Positions 26,908 through 36,435 of a stretch of 64,000 nt of DNA are shown piece by piece. The notes under the pieces were generated by a model that saw only the letters and a list, made by a program, of their open reading frames with translations, was not told the origin of the DNA and made no database searches. The DNA comes from Poriferisodalis sp965226645 (GTDB taxonomy: Bacteria > Actinomycetota > Acidimicrobiia > Acidimicrobiales > Poriferisodalaceae). Both the position numbers and the translations under genes were made by a program. Where the stretch lies: the NCBI GenBank assembly GCA_965226645.1, contig CBDDDL010000001.1, positions 186,001 through 250,000 on the forward strand, in the 5' to 3' direction. Within the stretch, counting starts at the first letter, position 1, and every line of letters begins with the position of its first letter.

Positions 26908-27048
26908 TCACCGATAATCGGGGCCGGCCAGTTCGCGCCAGCTGCCCTCGCGGCGAGGCAGGTCGTGGGAAAAACGCAAGCGCAGGACGATGGTGACCAG
27001 TCCGCCGACGACGCTGGCGAGAAGTACTCGCCGCAGAAAACTCAACAT
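26908..27048 (-). CDS. Small membrane protein, 46 aa
   Basis: A short frame from ATG 27048 to TGA 26908. The translation has a basic start 'MLSFLRRV', one hydrophobic segment (about residues 8-23) and a charged tail ending 'ELAGPDYR'. It lies 17 bp downstream of the tRNA-Ile gene and 44 bp upstream of the dehydrogenase start on the same strand. The membrane-helix pattern favours a real gene, but no family is recognised. Confidence 0.4.
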   Translation of the reverse strand: MLSFLRRVLLASVVGGLVTIVLRLRFSHDLPRREGSWRELAGPDYR

Positions 27049-27065
27049 GGCCGCCTCGGTCTGTG

Positions 27066-27139
<74 letters not shown>

Positions 27140-27239
27140 GCAGGATCGCTCACGATAGCGTTGTGTCACGGCCGGGGCCACGCACTTTCGCAGACGCTCG
27201 TGGCATCGCCGGTCATGAGGCGGTGGATGCCGACCCTTC

Positions 27240-27902
27240 TCAGCGAGCCGGCGGACGCTCGTTGTCCTCAAGCACGGTGACCCGTACACCACCGGTCAGA
27301 TCGCTGATCAGGTTGAACATGATCGCCATCACGACATTGACCGCAACACCGACTGTGGCCAGGATGAGTCCGATGATTCGAGCCCGCTGATAGATCACCA
27401 TCCCGTCGATCTTCCAGCTCTCGTACGAGCCGACCTCGGTGATGAAGGACTCGATCTTTTCGACGAAGCCCGAGCGCTGCGCGGCGTTCCACAGCAGGAC
27501 GCCGGCCGCCAGCACCGCCACGTAACCGCAGGCGTAGAGCAAGACCGAGACTTTGAGTACGGACCAAGGGTCGATATGCCGCAGGACGCGGTGGGTGCGT
27601 CGAGCTCGAGCCCGTCGCTGCTGAAGCCACGACCGACGAAGCGGCGCCTCGGACCCCGCAGGTCGCGGCGGTTGGTCCGGTGCGCCGTGAACTCCTTGTG
27701 CCGCAGCGGGCGGCATGGGTGCCGGATGGCGTCTCGCAGCGGGAATCGGTGGTGGCGCCGCGTGACCGCTCAGCGGCGCAGCCTGCTTCTGCTCACGTGA
27801 CGCAGGCGTGATGCCCAGCGCCTCCGCGAACAACTCGTCAGTCGGCGTCGGCCCGCCTGCGGGCGGCGGCACGGGTCCGCCACCGGATGTCCCGTCGGCC
27901 AC
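27240..27902 (-). CDS. DUF3566 transmembrane protein
   Basis: From GTG 27902 the protein has 220 aa. The first 115 residues are Pro/Ala/Gly-rich and probably cytosolic and disordered. The DUF3566 domain follows: 'RRTHRVLRHIDPWSVLKVSVLLY', two transmembrane helices, and 'NLISDLTGGVRVTVLED' at the end. DUF3566 genes are found just downstream of gyrA in many actinobacteria, as here. An ATG-type start at 27953 would overlap the upstream TadE-like gene by 34 bp, so the shorter start is preferred. Function unknown. Confidence 0.85.
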   Translation of the reverse strand: MADGTSGGGPVPPPAGGPTPTDELFAEALGITPASREQKQAAPLSGHAAPPPIPAARRHPAPMPPAAAQGVHGAPDQPPRPAGSEAPLRRSWLQQRRARARRTHRVLRHIDPWSVLKVSVLLYACGYVAVLAAGVLLWNAAQRSGFVEKIESFITEVGSYESWKIDGMVIYQRARIIGLILATVGVAVNVVMAIMFNLISDLTGGVRVTVLEDNERPPAR

Positions 27903-27919
27903 GCTTCGCAGTGTAGGAG

Positions 27920-28351
27920 TCAGCCGTCGGGCGACTCGTGCGCGGGCGTCCACACCGGCGCTGCAGCGGTCGCAACGGCCCGCTGGCCGCCGAGATCGAC
28001 AACAACCCGCACCCGCACTTCGTCGGCACCGACCGTCACGTCGAATGCCTCAACACGCCCACCGGCAGCCTCGGCGGCCGCAGTCGCCGCGGCCTGGTCC
28101 GCGCTTCGCGCCGACGGCAAGTCTGCGGTCCCTGTCGAGGCGAATGAGGCAAGCGCAGCGGCGTCAGCGGCGGCCTGCGCGCGAGAACTCGACAACGCAG
28201 CGTGCCCCCAACGGGCCACAAGGCCGAGACCCACAATGAGGGCCAATGCCAACAGCGCCACGGGGAGTGCCGCTTGGCCGCCCTGGCTCCTCGCAGTGCG
28301 CCATGCGCACGACGGCACCGTCGGGACCGCCCAATCCGGTTCGTGGGGCAC
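27920..28351 (-). CDS. TadE/TadG-like membrane protein
   Basis: A 143-aa protein from GTG 28351. 'GGQAALPVALLALALIVGLGL' is a TadE/G-type N-terminal membrane helix, followed by 'SRAQAAADAAALASF' typical of helicase/secretion-neighbourhood TadE-like proteins. The C-terminal half is a small strand-rich extracytoplasmic domain. No pilus genes are seen nearby. Located between DUF3566 and gyrA on the same strand. Confidence 0.65.
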   Translation of the reverse strand: MPHEPDWAVPTVPSCAWRTARSQGGQAALPVALLALALIVGLGLVARWGHAALSSSRAQAAADAAALASFASTGTADLPSARSADQAAATAAAEAAGGRVEAFDVTVGADEVRVRVVVDLGGQRAVATAAAPVWTPAHESPDG

Positions 28352-28383
28352 GCCCGAGCGCAGCCGCCGTCATCGGGGCGACG

Positions 28384-30996
28384 CTATGCCAACGAGCTGA
28401 TCTCCCCAGAATCGGTTTCGTCGGACCGCATCTCGGCGAGCTCGGAAACCGGCTGAGTGATCTCGAGGTCGACCGGGGCAATTGTCACGACCGTCTCGCC
28501 GTCACCGAGCGCCATTGCTCGTACGCCGGCAGTGTCACGGCGATAGCGGGATATGTCCTCAACGCGGGTACGAATGAGAACCCCGCTCGATGAGACAAGT
28601 AATACCTCGTCGTCGGAATCCACCAATCGAGCACCGGCGACATGGGAATCAGCAGCGGGCAACTTGATGGCAATGACGCCGATTCCGCCCCGACCCTTGC
28701 GACCGAACAACGCCGCTGCGGTGCGTTTCGCCGCGCCGGTGCTCGACACGACCAGCAGATCCCGGGCATCAGTGGCCGACAGCACGTCAGCTGCCGCCAC
28801 AGTGTCGCCCTCACGTGGCCGCATGGCCCATACGCCAGCGGCACTGCGACCCATCGGTCGGATCAGTCGCTCGGAAAATCGAACGGCGCGGCCCCCACGC
28901 GAGACGATCAGCACGTCGTCATCGCCGGATGTCTCGAGCACGCGGACCAGCTCGTCGCCGTCGCGCAGACTCAGCGCTATCAAGCCGTTGGCGCGGATGT
29001 TCTCGTACGAACTCAGCGCCGTTTTCTTGGCACGGCCTTTCCGAGTCACGAACAGCAGATAGCGATCCGGAGGAAACTCCCGAGCGGCCACTACGGCCTC
29101 GACCCGCTCGCCCGGGGCCAGCTGCAGCAGATTCACCATCGCTGTACCGCGTGCTGTGCGGTGCGTCAACGGCACCTCGTAGGCCTTCAGGCGGTGCACT
29201 CTTCCCTGGTTGGTGAAGCACAGCAGCCAGGCGTGAGCCGTCGTCAGCAGCATGCGAACGACGATGTCGTCTTCTTTGAGTCGAGCGCCTTGAACCCCGC
29301 GTCCGCCGCGTCCCTGGGTCCGGAACATGTCCGGCGAGGTCGCCTTCACGTAGCCCTCACGAGTGAGCGTCACCACCAGCGGTTCGTCGTCGATGAGGTC
29401 CTCGGCGTCCACGTCCCCCGGGTCATTGACGATCTCGCTGCGCCGTGGCACGGCGTGCGCTGCACGTACAGCGCTCATCTCGTCGATGATCACCTGCCGC
29501 AGCCTCACATCGTCGCCGAGAATTGCCTCCAGCTCAGAGATCGTTTGCGCAAGCTCGGCCAGCTCATCTTCCAGACGAGATCGTCCCAGCCGGGTCAGGC
29601 GGCCCAGCTGCATGTCGAGAATGTGGTTCGCCTGCTCAGCGCTGAACGACATCGGCTCAGCGCACAAGCCCGCAAGCGCAGCAGCGCGATCCTCGCTCGC
29701 ACGAATCAGAACGATGATCTCATCGATCAGATCGAGCGCTCGCAGCAGGCCTTCCACAATGTGACCTCGAGCGCGCGCCACATCCAGCCGATGCTGACTG
29801 CGGCGCGTTACCACTTCGATTTGGTGGTCCACATAGGCCACAAGTGCGTCGCGCAGGTTCAGTGTGCGCGGCACCCCGTCGACGAGCGCCACCATGTTGA
29901 CGGCGAAGCTCGACTGCAGCGGCGTGTGCTTCCACAGGTTGTTGAGCACCACGTTTGCCGGTGCTCCCGCCCGCAGTTCGATGACGAATCGCGTCTTGCC
30001 CTTCGCGGATTCGTTGCGCAGCTCAGTGATGCCATCAATGACCTTGCGATTGACCGCATCGGCAATCTTGCGCTCGATGCCTTCAACCGAGGTCTGGTAC
30101 GGAATCTCGGTTACCACGATGCGCGACCGCCTGCCGTCTTCGACGATCTCGGCCCGGGCGCGGATGCGCACCGACCCGCGGCCCGTCGACATCGCAGCTC
30201 GCGAGCCCGCACGGCCCAACAGCAAACCACGGGTCGGAAAATCGGGGCCGTGCACAAACCCCATCAGATCCTCGACTGTGGCGTCGGGATTGCGGATGAG
30301 ATGGATGGTCGCGTCGATGACCTCGCCGAGATTGTGCGTGGGGATATTGGTAGCCATGCCCACCGCGATGCCCTGGCTGCCGTTGATGAGCAGATTCGGG
30401 AACCGCGACGGCATGACGAGCGGCTCGGTACGCGATCCGTCGAAGTTGCCCGCGAAATCGACCGTGCGTTCGTCGATGCCTTCGACCATGGTCATGGCCA
30501 AGTCCGTCAGCCGGCACTCCGTGTAGCGGTAGGCAGCAGGCGGATCCGACGGCGAGCCGAAGTTGCCGTGCGGGTCGATGAGCGTGTTGCCCAAGCTGAA
30601 CCACTGACCCATGCGCACCAGCGCGTCATAGATGGAGCCGTCGCCGTGGGGGTGATAGTTGGCGATGACGTCGCCGACGACCGTCGCGCACTTCTTGTGA
30701 GGCCGGTCCGGACGCATGCCCGTGTCGAACATGGACCACAAGATGCGGCGGTGCACCGGCTTGAGCCCATCGCGTGCGTCGGGCAACGCTCGACTTGTGA
30801 TGACCGACATGGCGTAGTCCATGAAGGACTGCTCCATTTCGGTCTGGATTTCGATGTCGAGCACAGCGACTCGCTGCTCGGTCTGCCCGTTGGCCGGTGC
30901 TTCGGTCGAGGGCGCATCGGTCGCTGCGTCGTCGCCGTCGCCAGCCTGCACCACCTCGTCGCCGTCGCCGGCGACCTGTGAACCATCGTCACTCAT
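28384..30996 (-). CDS. gyrA: DNA gyrase subunit A
   Basis: Breakage-reunion subunit of gyrase, 870 aa from ATG 30996, preceded by a clear SD (AGGTGA). It has an extra acidic N-terminal tail of about 40 residues before 'VAVLDIEIQTEMEQSFMDY'. The active-site Tyr is in 'AAYRYTE' at about residue 157. The quinolone-region helix reads 'HPHGDGSIYD', where M. tuberculosis has Ala at the position of the first Gly after Asp. The C-terminal DNA-wrapping domain has the GyrA-box 'QGRGGRG'. It lies 13 bp after gyrB. Confidence 0.98.
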   Translation of the reverse strand: MSDDGSQVAGDGDEVVQAGDGDDAATDAPSTEAPANGQTEQRVAVLDIEIQTEMEQSFMDYAMSVITSRALPDARDGLKPVHRRILWSMFDTGMRPDRPHKKCATVVGDVIANYHPHGDGSIYDALVRMGQWFSLGNTLIDPHGNFGSPSDPPAAYRYTECRLTDLAMTMVEGIDERTVDFAGNFDGSRTEPLVMPSRFPNLLINGSQGIAVGMATNIPTHNLGEVIDATIHLIRNPDATVEDLMGFVHGPDFPTRGLLLGRAGSRAAMSTGRGSVRIRARAEIVEDGRRSRIVVTEIPYQTSVEGIERKIADAVNRKVIDGITELRNESAKGKTRFVIELRAGAPANVVLNNLWKHTPLQSSFAVNMVALVDGVPRTLNLRDALVAYVDHQIEVVTRRSQHRLDVARARGHIVEGLLRALDLIDEIIVLIRASEDRAAALAGLCAEPMSFSAEQANHILDMQLGRLTRLGRSRLEDELAELAQTISELEAILGDDVRLRQVIIDEMSAVRAAHAVPRRSEIVNDPGDVDAEDLIDDEPLVVTLTREGYVKATSPDMFRTQGRGGRGVQGARLKEDDIVVRMLLTTAHAWLLCFTNQGRVHRLKAYEVPLTHRTARGTAMVNLLQLAPGERVEAVVAAREFPPDRYLLFVTRKGRAKKTALSSYENIRANGLIALSLRDGDELVRVLETSGDDDVLIVSRGGRAVRFSERLIRPMGRSAAGVWAMRPREGDTVAAADVLSATDARDLLVVSSTGAAKRTAAALFGRKGRGGIGVIAIKLPAADSHVAGARLVDSDDEVLLVSSSGVLIRTRVEDISRYRRDTAGVRAMALGDGETVVTIAPVDLEITQPVSELAEMRSDETDSGEISSLA

Positions 30997-31009
30997 CGGA
31001 TCACCTCGC

Positions 31010-33031
31010 TCAGACGTCGAGGAATCGAACGTCGCTGGCGTTGTTCTGGATGAATCCCCGACGGGCGTCCACGTCGTCGCCCATGAGGATGCTGAAGACG
31101 AGGTCCGCTGTCGCGGCTTCTTCGAGGGTGACACGCAGCAGGGTTCGCTGCTCGGGGTCCATGGTGGTGTCCCACAACTCCAGCGCATCCATCTCGCCCA
31201 GACCCTTCAGGCGCTGGAACTCGTTGCGATGGTTCGGACGTCCGGCAAGGAACGCTGCCTTGGCTCGATCGTCCTTGAGGTAGACCGTCTCGGCGCCGAC
31301 CTTCGTGGAAAACAGCGGCGGCTGGGCGATGTAGACGCAGCCATTCCCGAGCAACGCACGCATCCGGTGAAAGAAGAACGTCAGCAGCAGCGTGCGGATG
31401 TGGCTGCCGTCAACATCGGCGTCGCACAGCAGGATCACTTTGCGATAGCGCACCCGCTCGATATCGAATCCGCCCTCGCCGGTCGCACCGTCGATGCCCG
31501 CTCCGATTGCCGAGATCAGCGCGCCGATCTCGTTGTTCTCAAAGATCCGCTCGGGGCGGCTGCGCTGAACATTGAGGATCTTGCCTCGGATCGGCAGAAT
31601 CGCCATCGTGGCCGGATCCCGGGCCTCCTTCGCAGAGCCGCCTGCGGAGTCGCCCTCGACGATGTACAGCTCGGAGTTCTCAGGGTCGCTCGAGGAGCAA
31701 TCGGTCAGCTTCCCCGGCAGGCCGGCGCCGCGCAGTGCCGACTTCCGCACGGTGTTGCGCGCCTTCTGAGCGGCAATTCGCGCTCGGCGCGCATCGACGG
31801 CCTTGCCGATGAGCAGCTTGGCCTCGGTGGGATGCTCTTCGAACCACTCGGACAGACCGCTGTAGGCCGACCTCTGCACCAAGCTGCGCATAGCCGTGTT
31901 GCCGAGTTTGGCCTTGGTCTGGCCTTCGAACTGCGGTGACTGAAGGCGCACGCTGACCACAGCAGTGAGCCCTTCACGGATGTCGTCACCTTGGAGGTTT
32001 CCGTCGTCAGGACGCAGCATCTTGCGATCACGGGCATACGCGTTGACAGCAGAGGTGAGCGCCGAGCGGAAGCCTTCGGCGTGCATTCCCCCCTCGATGG
32101 TGTTGATACCGTTCGCGAAGCTGTGAAGTCCATCGGTGTTGAAGCCGCTGTTCCATTGGAACGCGATCTCCACTTCGTCACCCGCTTCTGTCGCTGCGAG
32201 ATAGCCAACTTCGTCAAAGAGTGCTTCAGATGTCTCGTTGAGATGACGCACGAAATCACGGATACCGCCGGGGTAGCAGAACTCGTGATGGGGCGGCGTT
32301 GTTTGGTGCGGCGCGAGTCGACGCTCGTCGGTGAAGACAATTCGCAGTCCCGCATTCAAGAACGCCATCATCTGGAGGCGCTCGGTCAGCGTCTGCGCTC
32401 GGAACTCGACCTGCTCGAACACCGTGTCATCTGGCCGGAACGTGATCGTGGTGCCAGTGCGGCCGGCCGGCGACGGCCCAATATCGGTGAGTTCGCCGGC
32501 GGGCTCTCCGCCGTTGTGGAACAAAAGTCGCGAGCGTCGACCATCACGATCGATGAGAGCTTCGAGCTCGGAGGACAGGGCATTGACAACGGACACGCCC
32601 ACGCCATGAAGACCACCGGACACCTTGTAGCCGCTGCCGCCGAACTTGCCGCCTGCATGGAGCACGGTGAGCACGACTTCTGCCGCTGATTTGTCCGGAT
32701 ACTGCGAATGGGTTTCGACGGGAATGCCGCGCCCGTCATCCGCGACGCAGCATGAACCGTCGGCCCGCAACGTCACCTCGATCAGGCTGCAATGGCCGGC
32801 CATCGCCTCGTCGACGGCGTTGTCGACCACTTCGTACACAAGATGGTGCAGACCGTTTGGGCCGGTTGAGCCGATGAACATGCTTGGTCGCTCGCGTACT
32901 GGCTCAAGGCCTTCGAGCACCGTGATCGCGTCCGCGTTGTACGCCCCCACGACCGGTGCAGCGACGCCGAATGGGGCATCATCTGGCTGGACGTCGCCGA
33001 TGGCGTCAGGAGCAAGCGTCGTGTCGGTCAC
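31010..33031 (-). CDS. gyrB: DNA gyrase subunit B
   Basis: ATPase subunit, 673 aa from GTG 33031; the frame is open further upstream, but GyrB homology starts near 'YNADAITVLEGLEPVRERP'. GHKL motifs 'EVVDNAVDEA', 'DDGRGIP' and 'GGLHGVGVSVVNALS' are present. The TOPRIM domain has 'VEGDSAGG' and 'DADVDGSHIRTLLL'. C-terminal 'RLKGLGEMDALELWDTTM' is standard. It is the first gene of the gyrB-gyrA unit; the 388 bp upstream presumably hold the promoter. Confidence 0.98.
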   Translation of the reverse strand: MTDTTLAPDAIGDVQPDDAPFGVAAPVVGAYNADAITVLEGLEPVRERPSMFIGSTGPNGLHHLVYEVVDNAVDEAMAGHCSLIEVTLRADGSCCVADDGRGIPVETHSQYPDKSAAEVVLTVLHAGGKFGGSGYKVSGGLHGVGVSVVNALSSELEALIDRDGRRSRLLFHNGGEPAGELTDIGPSPAGRTGTTITFRPDDTVFEQVEFRAQTLTERLQMMAFLNAGLRIVFTDERRLAPHQTTPPHHEFCYPGGIRDFVRHLNETSEALFDEVGYLAATEAGDEVEIAFQWNSGFNTDGLHSFANGINTIEGGMHAEGFRSALTSAVNAYARDRKMLRPDDGNLQGDDIREGLTAVVSVRLQSPQFEGQTKAKLGNTAMRSLVQRSAYSGLSEWFEEHPTEAKLLIGKAVDARRARIAAQKARNTVRKSALRGAGLPGKLTDCSSSDPENSELYIVEGDSAGGSAKEARDPATMAILPIRGKILNVQRSRPERIFENNEIGALISAIGAGIDGATGEGGFDIERVRYRKVILLCDADVDGSHIRTLLLTFFFHRMRALLGNGCVYIAQPPLFSTKVGAETVYLKDDRAKAAFLAGRPNHRNEFQRLKGLGEMDALELWDTTMDPEQRTLLRVTLEEAATADLVFSILMGDDVDARRGFIQNNASDVRFLDV

Positions 33032-33419
33032 AGTACAAGTCGCGGCATGAATCACCGTTGGGTGGAGAAGTCTCCGGTCGGCGCTGCGGTCAAGCAGCGG
33101 AGGGCGTACAGGACGGCATCCGGTCGGTTCTGCAAGCTCGGGTCGCCCTGTCGGTACCCATCGAACAGAGCGTTTCGATTCAGAATCCTGCGGCACCCTT
33201 CCTAGCTGTTCAGTCTACCGGAACCTTCACGTTTTCTGGCGGAGTATGGCCGTCAGCGCGAGTCCTATAGCCGCAGGTCAGAGCCGCTTTGTCGCGCCGA
33301 GTGCAGGTTTGTCTTGGCGGGTAGTCCGAGCGGTCGCGCGGAGCGGTCGCGACCTGCGTTGTGAAGCCACTTGTCCGCCGCTGCAGTTCGCTTCATCGCA
33401 GGGCCGCTCGGCGGGGTGC
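33032..33419. other. Intergenic region between gyrB and dciA
   Basis: 388 bp without a convincing gene. It contains an 11-bp direct repeat GAGCGGTCGCG at 33328-33338 and 33341-33351, the second copy merging into the palindrome GGTCGCGACC. The repeat could be part of a terminator for dciA or a regulatory element for gyrB. No promoter hexamers can be named with confidence. Confidence 0.4.
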
Positions 33420-33740
33420 TCAGCCCCCCGGATGCACCCGCAGATGCAGTTCAGTGATCTTCGTGGCTGTGGAGCCAGAGTTCAGGGCGTCCAGAATTCT
33501 GCTCGTGTGGTACCGGATCTCGGTAGCCCACGCCGGGTCGTCAACGACGATCATGAGGCGCCCTGCGTCAAGCCGATCGGGGCGCGCGTGAGCCGCAATC
33601 GCATCGCCGACGGCGTCCGACCAGCGTTGCGTGAGATCGATTGCCCGGCCCCTCGAACCGAAGCCTGCAGTGACCGCGCGCAACGAATCGGCGATCGATC
33701 GAAGTTCGCGCCCTCGGGGCTGGTATCGCCGCCTGCTCAT
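33420..33740 (-). CDS. dciA: Helicase loader DciA (DUF721)
   Basis: A 106-aa protein from ATG 33740 with SD GAGGGA directly upstream. The C-terminal KH-like DUF721 domain is clear: 'LTQRWSDAVGDAIAAHARPDRL', 'RLMIVVDDPAWATEIRYH', then 'LHLRVHP'. DciA is the ancestral loader/operator of the DnaB replicative helicase in bacteria without DnaC. Its place directly after recF is the usual actinobacterial order. It starts 76 bp after the recF stop. Confidence 0.88.
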   Translation of the reverse strand: MSRRRYQPRGRELRSIADSLRAVTAGFGSRGRAIDLTQRWSDAVGDAIAAHARPDRLDAGRLMIVVDDPAWATEIRYHTSRILDALNSGSTATKITELHLRVHPGG

Positions 33741-33816
33741 TTCCCTCACATGCTCGCGCGCCGACTCAGCGGCGACGCACAGGGGGAAACCGGAGCGTGA
33801 CGGCCCGACTGCGTCG

Positions 33817-34902
33817 TCACGGTGCCGTCGTTGCTGCGCCGTCACGAATGTGCACGCAGCTTCCGAAATCGATGCCAGCGGGCACATTACCCACAGCTGA
33901 CGTCAGGATGGTCTGCGCTTTGGGCAGACAGTCGACGAGCCGACGGGCCCGTCCATCGTCCAGCTCGGAGAAGACGTCGTCAAGCAAGACTACGGGCGGA
34001 TCATCGAACGCTGCGGCGGTGAAGCCGTGCTGCGCAAGCCGCAAGGCCAAAGCGATGCTCCGCTGCTCACCTTGGGATGCGTGCGTGCGAGCGGACAGCC
34101 CGTCCACAGAGATCTCGAGGTCGTCACGATGTGGGCCCGCCAGGGTTGCCCCGCGGCGGAGGTCGTCTGGTCGACCCGACGACAGCATCTCTGCAAGGCC
34201 ACTGCTCCGCCACGGCGCCGAGTACGACAAGTGGACCGGCGTCTCGACGCCGGCCAGCTGGGTGTATGCACGCTGAATGCCCGGCGCGAGCGCGGCGCAC
34301 AGCGCAATCCTGCGTTCGGCTACGAACTCGCCGGCAGCGGCGAACTGGGTGTCCCAGACGTCCAGCGTTGCCAACGCCTCGCCATCGGGGCGCCGCCCGG
34401 TCTGCTTGAGCAAATTGTTGCGCTGCCGCAAGATGCGCTCGAAGTCTGACCGAATCGCGCGGAACTGCGGATCAGTCCTCGCAAGCACCTCGTCAAGAAA
34501 CTCGCGCCGGACCGACGGACTACCACTGGGCAGCGCGAGATCGGTTGGGCAGAACACAACCGTGGAGACCACGTCCGCCAAGTTCCGCAGTGGTCGCACC
34601 GGGTTCCGGTTCACCTGCGCGCGAGATCGCCCCGCAGCAGCCACCTCCATTTCCACCACATGCGTCCGACCTCGCCGCTCGATCTCTGCCCGGACAATCG
34701 CTCGCGCACAGCCGGACCGGACAAGCACCTCGCTGGCTGCACCCCGAAACGAACGAGTGCCGCTCAGCAGATCCAACGCTTCAAGAAGATTCGTCTTGCC
34801 GTGCCCATTGGGCCCCAGCACGAGCGTCCGCTCAGGATCGAAGTGGACACGAGTCGAGCGGTGATTGCGGAAGTCTTCAATACTGAGCCAGACGACGTTC
34901 AC
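33817..34902 (-). CDS. recF: DNA repair and recombination protein RecF
   Basis: SMC-like ATPase that helps load RecA at gaps, 361 aa from GTG 34902. Walker A 'GPNGHGKTN' is at residues 30-38, the signature 'SQGEQRSIALALRLAQ' and Walker B 'VVLLDDVFSELD' are in the C-terminal third. The N-terminal strand 'MNVVWLSIEDFRNH' is typical. The 102-bp gap to dnaN holds nothing I can name. Confidence 0.96.
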   Translation of the reverse strand: MNVVWLSIEDFRNHRSTRVHFDPERTLVLGPNGHGKTNLLEALDLLSGTRSFRGAASEVLVRSGCARAIVRAEIERRGRTHVVEMEVAAAGRSRAQVNRNPVRPLRNLADVVSTVVFCPTDLALPSGSPSVRREFLDEVLARTDPQFRAIRSDFERILRQRNNLLKQTGRRPDGEALATLDVWDTQFAAAGEFVAERRIALCAALAPGIQRAYTQLAGVETPVHLSYSAPWRSSGLAEMLSSGRPDDLRRGATLAGPHRDDLEISVDGLSARTHASQGEQRSIALALRLAQHGFTAAAFDDPPVVLLDDVFSELDDGRARRLVDCLPKAQTILTSAVGNVPAGIDFGSCVHIRDGAATTAP

Positions 34903-35004
34903 GGCAGCGAGCTCAGCGTCAGGTGGCCAGCGGGCGGCGTGGCATGACGATGCAGATCACGTTCGAGGCGGTCTGCACTCGGGAGCCATTCAATTACTTC
35001 GAAC

Positions 35005-36114
35005 TCAAGACACCCGCACCGGCATCAGCAGATACAGAAACTTGCCCTCTCCCGGAGTACGAAGTACCGCGGGCTTCAGTGCGTCCAGGCGTACAAGCTC
35101 GACCGTCTCCCCGCCGGCTGCTTCGAGACCTTCGATGAGATAGTCAGGATTGAACGCGACGGTCGTCGGCGTTCCGTCGTAGCTGGCGTCGATCTCCTCG
35201 CTGGCGCTGCCGATGTCCTGGCTGATCGCAGTGAGTTCGATGCTGCCCTCGCGCAGCGCAATGCGAACCGGAGCATTGGTGTCGCGGGCCAGCAGACGAA
35301 GCCGGCGGGTGCCGTCCAGCAATGCAGTCCTGTCCACTTCGAGGCGGTTCTCGTACGAATCCGGAATGAGCGGTTGATAGCTCGGAAATTCACCTGCGAT
35401 CAGCCGGCAGGTGACCTGAGCAACGTGGTCGGCGTCGCTGACTTCGAAGGTGACCTCGCGTTCGCCGAGGCGCATCGTCACGTTCTTGGACGGCTCAAGG
35501 ATTCGGCTCAACTCCTCAAGTGCTCGCGACGGCACGAGGACCTGCTGGCCCTCACTGAGCACTTGGGCTTCGGGGAGGTCCCGCAAGGCGAGCCGGTAGG
35601 AATCCGTGGCGACCAGCCGAAGGCCGTCTCCGCGGGCCGCCATGAGCACGCCAGTGAGGATCGGGCGGGCGTCATCAGAACTCGCGGCCCGTACGACTTG
35701 GCGAAACGCCTGCGCCAGATCTTCGGCCGGCACGTTGACTTCGTCCCCGGTTGGTTCGGGCAGCGTCGGAAAGTCAGCAACCGGCAGCGTGCGCACCGAG
35801 AACAACGAACGGCCACTGGCAATCTGCACTTCATCCTCAAGGACCTGCAGGCTCACTTCGCCCGCTGGTAACGATCTCACGATGTCGGTCAGCAGTCGGG
35901 CGGGCACCACCGTCTCGCCCTCGGTATCGACCGCTGTGCGCAGCTGTGCCCGCACGGTGAGATCCAGATCGGTGCCAGTCACCGTGAGTCTGTCGGCATC
36001 GGCGCGCAGATGGAGTCCGGTGAGCACGAACAGCCCACCGCCGCGGGCATTGACGCCGCGGCTCGCAAGCACGAGCAGATCGACGAGGGCATCTCGTTCA
36101 ATGCGCAATTTCAC
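35005..36114 (-). CDS. dnaN: DNA polymerase III sliding clamp (beta)
   Basis: Three-domain clamp, 369 aa. The start chosen is GTG 36114 because a strong SD (AAGGAG) lies 8 bp before it and the clamp homology begins 'VKLRIERDALVDLLVLASRG'. Family segments include 'TGVLMAARGDGLRLVATDSYRLA' and the C-terminal 'FLYLLMPVRV', matching the conserved YLxMPxRL end. It lies between the probable oriC and recF. Confidence 0.97.
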   Translation of the reverse strand: MKLRIERDALVDLLVLASRGVNARGGGLFVLTGLHLRADADRLTVTGTDLDLTVRAQLRTAVDTEGETVVPARLLTDIVRSLPAGEVSLQVLEDEVQIASGRSLFSVRTLPVADFPTLPEPTGDEVNVPAEDLAQAFRQVVRAASSDDARPILTGVLMAARGDGLRLVATDSYRLALRDLPEAQVLSEGQQVLVPSRALEELSRILEPSKNVTMRLGEREVTFEVSDADHVAQVTCRLIAGEFPSYQPLIPDSYENRLEVDRTALLDGTRRLRLLARDTNAPVRIALREGSIELTAISQDIGSASEEIDASYDGTPTTVAFNPDYLIEGLEAAGGETVELVRLDALKPAVLRTPGEGKFLYLLMPVRVS

Positions 36115-36435
36115 TGGTGATTCTCCTTGGCCGGTGCGGGCCGATGTGCTGGACAATCCTCAAGTTGAAGGTTGAGAAGTCTTAGTAGTGGCTGTAGGGG
36201 CTGTGGATTGTGTACAACCAGGCGTTTATGCAGATCAGCCGGTTTTGGCTGTCAACAGTCATGTCTGCGGTGTCCACAGCACAGGGCTCCCTAATTGTCG
36301 GTCGTCGATAGCGCGGTGGAAAAGCTCAAGATGTCCCGAGGTCTGTCGAGAGCTTTTCCACTTGTTGTCCACAGCGTGTGGAGACACACTAGGGCCGCTT
36401 GACGGCGGGGCCGCGGAAGGTATCACTGCTGGCTG
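36115..36435. other. Probable oriC region (dnaA-dnaN intergenic) with DnaA boxes
   Basis: A 321-bp gene-free region. It holds one perfect actinobacterial DnaA box TTGTCCACA (36365-36373), a one-mismatch copy GTGTCCACA (36270-36278), and weaker ones: TGTGGATTG (36202-36210), TTTTCCACT (36354-36362), GTGGAAAA (36314-36321, opposite orientation) and TGTGGAGAC (36377-36385). The dnaA-dnaN gap is the origin in mycobacteria and streptomycetes. The composition is less GC-rich than neighbouring genes. Assignment as origin is inference from boxes and position. Confidence 0.75.

Noticed and set aside
28642..30981. 779-codon open frame antisense to gyrA
   Set aside because: It mirrors the codon structure of gyrA, has no recognisable domain, and gyrA is fully conserved on the other strand.
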